From: Ctenosaura bakeri
Taxonomy: Eukaryota > Chordata > Lepidosauria > Squamata > Iguanidae
Assembly (NCBI GenBank): GCA_948474755.1
Contig: CAOLHI010000397.1
Coordinates: 248,001 to 312,000, forward strand
Direction of reading: 5' to 3'
Length of the DNA: 64,000 nucleotides
Shown here: piece by piece, positions 58,610 through 64,000 of the stretch
Layout: each line of letters starts with the position of its first letter
Position numbering within the stretch: position 1 is the stretch's first letter
Made by a program: the position numbers and the translations under genes
The notes under the pieces: generated by a model
The model's input: only the letters and a program-made list of their open reading frames with translations
Databases searched by the model: none
Told to the model about the DNA's origin: nothing

Positions 58610-59340
58610 TTTACTGGACATCAGTGGCATGGGGAGAAAGAGGTCCATTCTGTCAGCAATCTGAGCACAGGTGAATAATATTTCTGCCAGGGTTTTTTTC
58701 AATGGGAGGTCAGGTGAGGAGAAGTTAGTCGAGCAGCTGATGTAGAATGCTGGCCATTTCCTTTCTGTAAATGAAATAAAAGTATAAATATCTCTTTGAT
58801 TTGGATTGCTTTTATATAAGAAATTAAAACTTAATTTGAAATCTATAATAACCCATGCACTTAACAGTTTTATGTGTGGGGATTTTCAGTTGATTTGGGA
58901 GTAGTGAATGTTTAATTGTTAATGCTCCAGCATTAGTCAGGATTATTGCCTGGTTCTATCCACTATTTGATTTTATTGGCAATGTCTTGGATGTCCTCTT
59001 AACACATCATTGACTGCAGCAGAAATTTGATTCATTTTTAAATCAAAATGATTTAGCAACATCAGAGAGTACATCAAGTGGTAAAGAAGCAATTGGCCTA
59101 GGAATGCAGAAGAGGTATTGCATTATATTTTGGGTGGGGGGAGAAAAGAAAAATAGCCTATCAATACATGTTAGAAATAGTATTTAAAAATCACATATAT
59201 CAGACAGACAGAGGTATGGAAAGATATGTAGGTACAATGGTGTGGTACAATGTCTGTTTAAGCAATGATGGGGTTTCATATTTCATACAATGTTTCAGTA
59301 GATAAAAGATAAGCATGAAGAATCAATTTAGCCATATAAT
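58610..59340. other. Intergenic, no feature recognised
   Basis: AT-rich 730 bp between the Harbinger-like MITE and the CR1 copy. Confidence 0.6.
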
Positions 59341-59343
59341 AAT

Positions 59344-61330
59344 AGATTCTTAGACTTAGATGGGACTACAAGGGCCATCTAGTCCTCCATCACCACTACC
59401 TGGCATGCAGGAATACAGGACTAAAAGAACTCCTGAAAGGTCAGATATCCATCCAAACTCTGTTTAAAGACCTCTAATGGAGGAGAATCCACCACTTCCT
59501 TTCTGAGGAATTCTAGTTTACAGTTCCTACCATAAAGAAATTCTTCATATTGTTTATGTGGATCTTTTTTCCTTGTAATTTGGATCAATTGGGCAACGTT
59601 CTAGTTTCCTGAGCAGCAGACAAGAAGTTCACTCCATCTTCTACATGATATCCTTTCAGATATTAAAAGATGGATATCATGTTCCTCTCAGTCTTCTTCA
59701 AACTAACCCTAACTGATTTCTTATAAGGCTTATTATCTAGACCTTTGATCAACTCATTTGCTTTTCTCTGGGCACACTCCAGCTTGTCATTAGCTTTCTT
59801 GAAATGTGTTGGCCAGAACTGGTCACAAGATTCCAGGTGAGAAATGAGCAAAGAAGGATAGAGTGACACTACTACTTCCTTTTATTTGGTTAATATACTT
59901 CTGTTGATACACCCTAGAACTGTGTTCAGCTTGTGATTTACTAAGACTCCTAGATACTTTTCACTTTCAAGCAGAGTGTCACCCATCCTACATTTGTATA
60001 TTTCATTTTTCCTGCCCAGATGTAGTAACTTACGTTTATCTTTGTTTTGTTCGTTTTGGCCCAGCTCTCCAATTTGTCAAGAATATTTTGAATTCTGATC
60101 CTGCTGTCTTGAGTTCTAGCTACCCCTTCCCTAGTTTGGTCTCATCTACAAATTTGACATGCATGTCTTCTATTTCATCATCTAAACCATTTATAAAGAT
60201 GTTAACATCAATATCAAGAAAAAAACTGAGGCACCCTACTAGTCACTTCAGGATGAATAATAACTGTTGGTGAGCAATCTCTGGATTCCGTCTATCTACC
60301 AAATACAAATCCACCCAACAATAACACTGTCTAGCCCACAGTTCACTAGCTTGCTGGCAAGAATGTTGTGAGGGGCTTTATCAAAAGTGTTACTGAAGTC
60401 AAGATATATTACACTCACAACATTCCCTTGATCTGGTAACTTTATCAAAAGATGAGGGGAGGAGGAAGAGAGAGAGAGAGAGAAAGAGAGAGATCAGTTT
60501 GTAATGGCTTATTTTTGAGAAACCTGTTTTGGATCTTAGTAATCACAGCATTCCCAAGCATACACAGACTGTTTATTGATCTGTTCTACAACCTTTATTG
60601 ACTTCAAGCTGATGGATCAGTAGTAGCTTGGGTCTTTTTTTTTCCTTTTGCTTTTTTGCCTTTTTTGAAGATGAGGACAACAATCACCCTGCTCCAGTCT
60701 AAGACCTCTCCTGCGCTACAAGAATTCTCAAAGATTATTGATAGTGGATCTAGCACTACATCTACAAGTTCCTTGAGTACTCTGGGATGCAATTCATTCA
60801 GCTTCCGGAGATTTACATTCATTTAGAGTACTAAAGCATTCCTTTACTACCTCTTAATCTATTCTGGTCTGCAGCCCCCTCACTGCATCATTTGCTGTTT
60901 TCACCAGTTAGAGTACAGTTTTCCTTTCGAGAAAAGGCTGAAGAGGCTAAGAAAATATTGAACATTCTGGTTTTCTCTTTGCCCTCTATTAGCATTTCAT
61001 CATCTTGTCAACACAGAGGTCCTACTTGTTCAAAACAGGGCCATTAAAAAACCCTTTTATTATTTTTAACCTTACTAGTGAGCGTGAGTGCATTCTGAGC
61101 TTTAGCTTTTCTGATTTTCCCCTTACAAGCACCAGCTATTTGTCTGTATTCCTCTCTGGTGAGTTTCCTCTTCTTCCATTTCTTGTATATGTCTCTTTTA
61201 AAATCACAGCTCACCTGAAAGTTCCATTTACATCTATCCTGATTTCTTTAGACACCTTTTACTGTTCTTCCTCACTAGAATTATTTGCATCTGTGCTTTC
61301 AACATCTCACCTTTAAGAAATGCCCATGTA
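59344..61330 (-). mobile_element. CR1 LINE, long 5'-truncated copy
   Basis: From left to right (3' to 5' of the element): 3' UTR (GGGCCATCTAGTCCTCCATC), reverse transcriptase C-terminus, and palm region at 60604-60822 reading LHPRVLKELVDVVLDPLSII and IVVLIFKKGKKAKG on the minus strand, typical of CR1. 60850-61330 resembles the upstream part of the same reptile/bird element. Frameshifts and stops throughout; not functional. Confidence 0.85.
60464..60492. repeat. (GA)n microsatellite inside CR1
   Basis: GAGAGAGA run inserted in or grown within the LINE copy. Confidence 0.85.
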
Positions 61331-62310
61331 TTGTGTACCAAGAAACTTTCATGCACCAAGTACTAAGTACTCAGCTTTTGAATCCAGCAATTTCAAGAAG
61401 TTATGGGGTCATTATCGACTCATCATTAAAAGCTCTTGAAAAAAAGCTAAAAGCAAGTGATTCTAACACTGGATGAGTTATTTTTATATTTTATAGAGCC
61501 ACATTATATTTTTATATTTATTTTTATAAAATATATTTTGTATATTTATAACTCTTTTCAGAACTTCTTATGTATTTATTTAGGAACCCACTTTTTTGCC
61601 CAAATTTGACCCAAGGCAGTTCACATCTGAATTTTTTTAAAAAACACTCTTTTCTCTTTCTGATTTTGAATATATTCAGAAATATGTCTTGCTGGTTTTA
61701 TGTGGAGACTTCCAAGTAAATATGGTTAGGATCACGATGCATACAATAAGAAGCTGAACTATTGAGAAAAAAAAGTGCTTTTGATGATCCTTCACCCACC
61801 TAAATATATGTTGAAGCTCTCCAGCATTCTTGCTATTATACAGCTACTGTTCCTGACTGCTATGCTTATATTTCTGATTCCTGTGAAGTTCTCTCTACAG
61901 CAGGGCGTACCCTGAATCACTTCAAAAGAACCAAGTCCAACAAAAGAGAAAAGAAACTCAAGTAGGCTTGAACATACAAAGAGACCTGGTATGAGAAGAG
62001 AAAAGAGCCCAGTCAGTGCTGAATACCAAATGAATTCAGCCAGCCCCAGGAGTTCTTTAACACTTACATTTATCTTACTCTATGAGAGCAGAGCTAAACT
62101 CAACCCAACACCAGCCACCTATTGCCTTTGACTTTGACACTCTGCCTGTATTCAGAGTGGCCAAGAATATGTATGTAAGCATAAAAAGTTTTAATAATGG
62201 ACTGGATATACTCCAGGATAAGATGGTTATATGTGCAGCAAGTAGGATGGGGGAAATAGAGAAATTTAATCTATATCACAGGTGAGTCTTGAGAATATGG
62301 ATTTAAGTGT
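61331..62310. other. Intergenic, no feature recognised
   Basis: AT-rich. A SINE-type tail may sit at 61560-61630 (TTTATTTAGGAACCCAC, ACCCAAGGCAGTTCACATC). The 67-codon frame at 62082 has no similarity I recognise. Confidence 0.5.
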
Positions 62311-62312
62311 CC

Positions 62313-62336
62313 CCACCACACACACACACACACACA
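62313..62336. repeat. (CA)n microsatellite
   Basis: About eleven CA units. Confidence 0.9.
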
Positions 62337-62366
62337 TACATTTTTATTTAAGTCAGTAGAACTAAC

Positions 62367-62804
62367 TGTTACCCTGTTCACTGGGGGTCCCGGGAGGGAC
62401 ACCTATATGCAGTCTCAATTAACTAAGTTTGGGGAAATTAGCTAGAGCACAAGTTAGCAATGCAAGAGGCAGGGCAATGCAGTGGAATCTTTTAACCAAT
62501 GTCTACGGGGTCAGGCCAAGCCAAGGAGCACACCAAGTTTAAGAATAATTGAGATTTTTATTAAATACAGACAAACAGTGTATGCAACACATGCACACAA
62601 GTAACTATAGAAAATAAAGGTTGGAGTGGTATAGAGGGATTTTGAGAGGGATTGTTGAATTGGGCGATACGACACCTGTCCTGAAGATTGAGTTCGTTGG
62701 TATGGAGTCTCAGTACATGGGACTGAGGGGACAGCTCGCCAAACAAAGAGGCAGCAAGGCTGGATGGAAGTCCGGAGCAATTCGAGGAAGGTCTCGGAAT
62801 AACA
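62367..62804 (-). mobile_element. LTR (solo), endogenous retroelement family A
   Basis: 438 bp, TGTTATTCC...GGGTAACA on the minus strand, with candidate 5-bp flanks CTAAC and ATAAC (4 of 5 equal). The polyadenylation-type AATAAA and the following CTTGGCTTGGCCTGACC, GGTTAAAAGATTCC and CTGCCTCTTGCATTGC match the LTR at 44.1-44.7 kb in opposite orientation. No internal region adjoins it. Confidence 0.65.
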
Positions 62805-63120
62805 ATAACATAACAATTCAGTCCTATGAGCACCAAAGCTGTGGACTTCAAAAGCTTATTTCTATATCAGTGTTTAATTAAATGAGGTAACTCCAGAGAA
62901 AAGACAAGTCACTGCAGGGCCATAGCCTACCATCTTGATGCAAATCATATCCATTTGGCTATGGGCAACATGACTTGTGTTATTCTATGATAAAAGTGTG
63001 TAACAAGGTCCAGAATATGTAAGCTTTGCAGTCTATATTATTTAATTATTTATATCCAAAGCAACATCTAAAGTTAGCTTCTGATTTTAAGAAGAGCAAA
63101 GAATACAGTTTTATTGCTGG
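62805..63120. other. Intergenic, no feature recognised
   Basis: Short AT-rich stretch between the LTR and a MITE. Confidence 0.6.
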
Positions 63121-63125
63121 AACTA

Positions 63126-63715
63126 CAATTGGCCCTCCACATTTACGGTTTTGACATTCATGGATTTGATTATTTGCAAGTGTCTCCAACCCCTGCCCCC
63201 CGCAACTAAGGTGCTTCTTTACTAGGTGAACCTTTCTTCTCTGAAGGCCGGCCCCTCCCTAAACTGCAAACCCCAGGATTCCATAGGATGTTGAAAGTGG
63301 AATAATCGCGCTATAAGAGTGTAGTGTGGAAATGGCCTGAGTCTCCGATCAGGCCATGCAGCCCTTTAAAAATCCGCCTCTGGTCCCCCCCCTCCTCCTC
63401 CTCCTCCTCCACCAACATCATCACCACCAACTGCCTTACCAGCTAAAGATGGCTCACATTACCACAAACTCTCTCCTGATGCCTCACATACACACCCAGA
63501 AGAGGAGATGGATGAGAGAGAGGATGTATAGGGCCATCATGCTGACCGCCTCCCTCATTTTCCTTTCTCTGACCTCGTCTGGAGTCCAAGTGCCTGTTCT
63601 CTCAACCATGTCTTGGTCCCCTTCCCACAGATACATGTACACATTTTGATATTTGTTGAATTTTCCACTTTTGTAGGGGTCATGCACCCCTAGCCCTAGT
63701 GAATGTGAAAGACTG
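63126..63715. mobile_element. Tigger-like MITE with nested half palindromic MITE
   Basis: Left end CAATTGGCCCTCCACATTTA after TA. Right end AGTGAATGTGAAAGACTG. Inside, 63247-63341 is a right half of the GGCCATTTC family (CCATAGGATGTTGAAAGTGG). Then GATCAGGCCATGCAGCCCTT and a (CTC)n run at 63391-63415. No coding capacity. Confidence 0.75.
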
Positions 63716-64000
63716 ATTATATAAGTATTTCCTTGGTATCAACTTTTTTCCCCTCTTATAAATCCATTGTCTGTCTTGCTTTTCAGTTGTTTTACAATAA
63801 GTAAACCATTACTTAACACTTTTTCAAATAAAATATTATGTCACCATAGTTATTTTTAAAACTTCTTTCAGAAGTATATGTTAATGATAACACTGCAGGG
63901 GGAGATGAGCATTATGCCTCTAATTACAGTCTCATATGGAGTGAGTCAAGTATTTAGCAAGGCATGTGAGTTGCATCCTATTACATAATAATTGCCAAGA
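63716..64000. other. Intergenic, no feature recognised
   Basis: AT-rich end of window. Confidence 0.6.

Overview
This is nuclear DNA of a vertebrate, almost certainly a squamate reptile (lizard-like). It is AT-rich, intron-rich and full of short old transposon copies. The repeats point to squamates: 5S-rRNA-derived SINEs and tRNA-derived SINEs of the Sauria type, CR1 LINE ends, a 5'-truncated L1 ORF2, and large numbers of palindromic MITEs and Tigger-like MITEs. There is no bacterial-type gene organisation, no CRISPR array and no prophage.

The only protein-coding gene I can support is SMARCAD1, a SNF2-family chromatin remodeler with CUE domains, on the minus strand. Its coding exons run from right to left: 28892-29147 (start codon), 21975-22146, 17167-17368, 16175-16238, 13740-13831, 13090-13173, 11830-11914 and 5820-6211. 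With GT..AG boundaries they join into 1347 nt, or 449 codons, with phases that agree at every junction. This covers the N-terminal half: an acidic region, CUE1, CUE2 and the linker up to the ...FNSWEAL motif. The ATPase/helicase exons lie beyond position 1, so intron 9 is longer than 5.8 kb. The promoter is a CpG island at about 31.3-32.4 kb, with a candidate untranslated first exon ending at a GTAAGG donor at 31815.

Right of the island (32.4-64 kb) is the 5' flank of SMARCAD1. I see no recognisable protein-coding gene there. It holds a 313-bp tandem array of palindromic MITEs beside the island, an orphan CpG-island-like segment at 53.15-53.65 kb, two oppositely oriented LTRs of one family (44.1-44.7 and 62.4-62.8 kb), a long CR1 copy (59.3-61.3 kb), and many Tigger-like, Harbinger-like and hAT-like non-autonomous elements, some nested.

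The most useful observations are several. Tandem splice acceptors occur at two SMARCAD1 exons, and microsatellites supply the pyrimidine tracts of two others or the same exons. A poly-Glu stretch lies just before CUE1. A 5S SINE has an inverted head, and a CpG-rich 431-bp Harbinger-like MITE has clean CTA target duplications. A near-perfect 180-bp palindrome and the orphan CpG island complete the list. I found no convincing evidence of an undescribed biological system; most of the remaining sequence is intron or decayed repeat.
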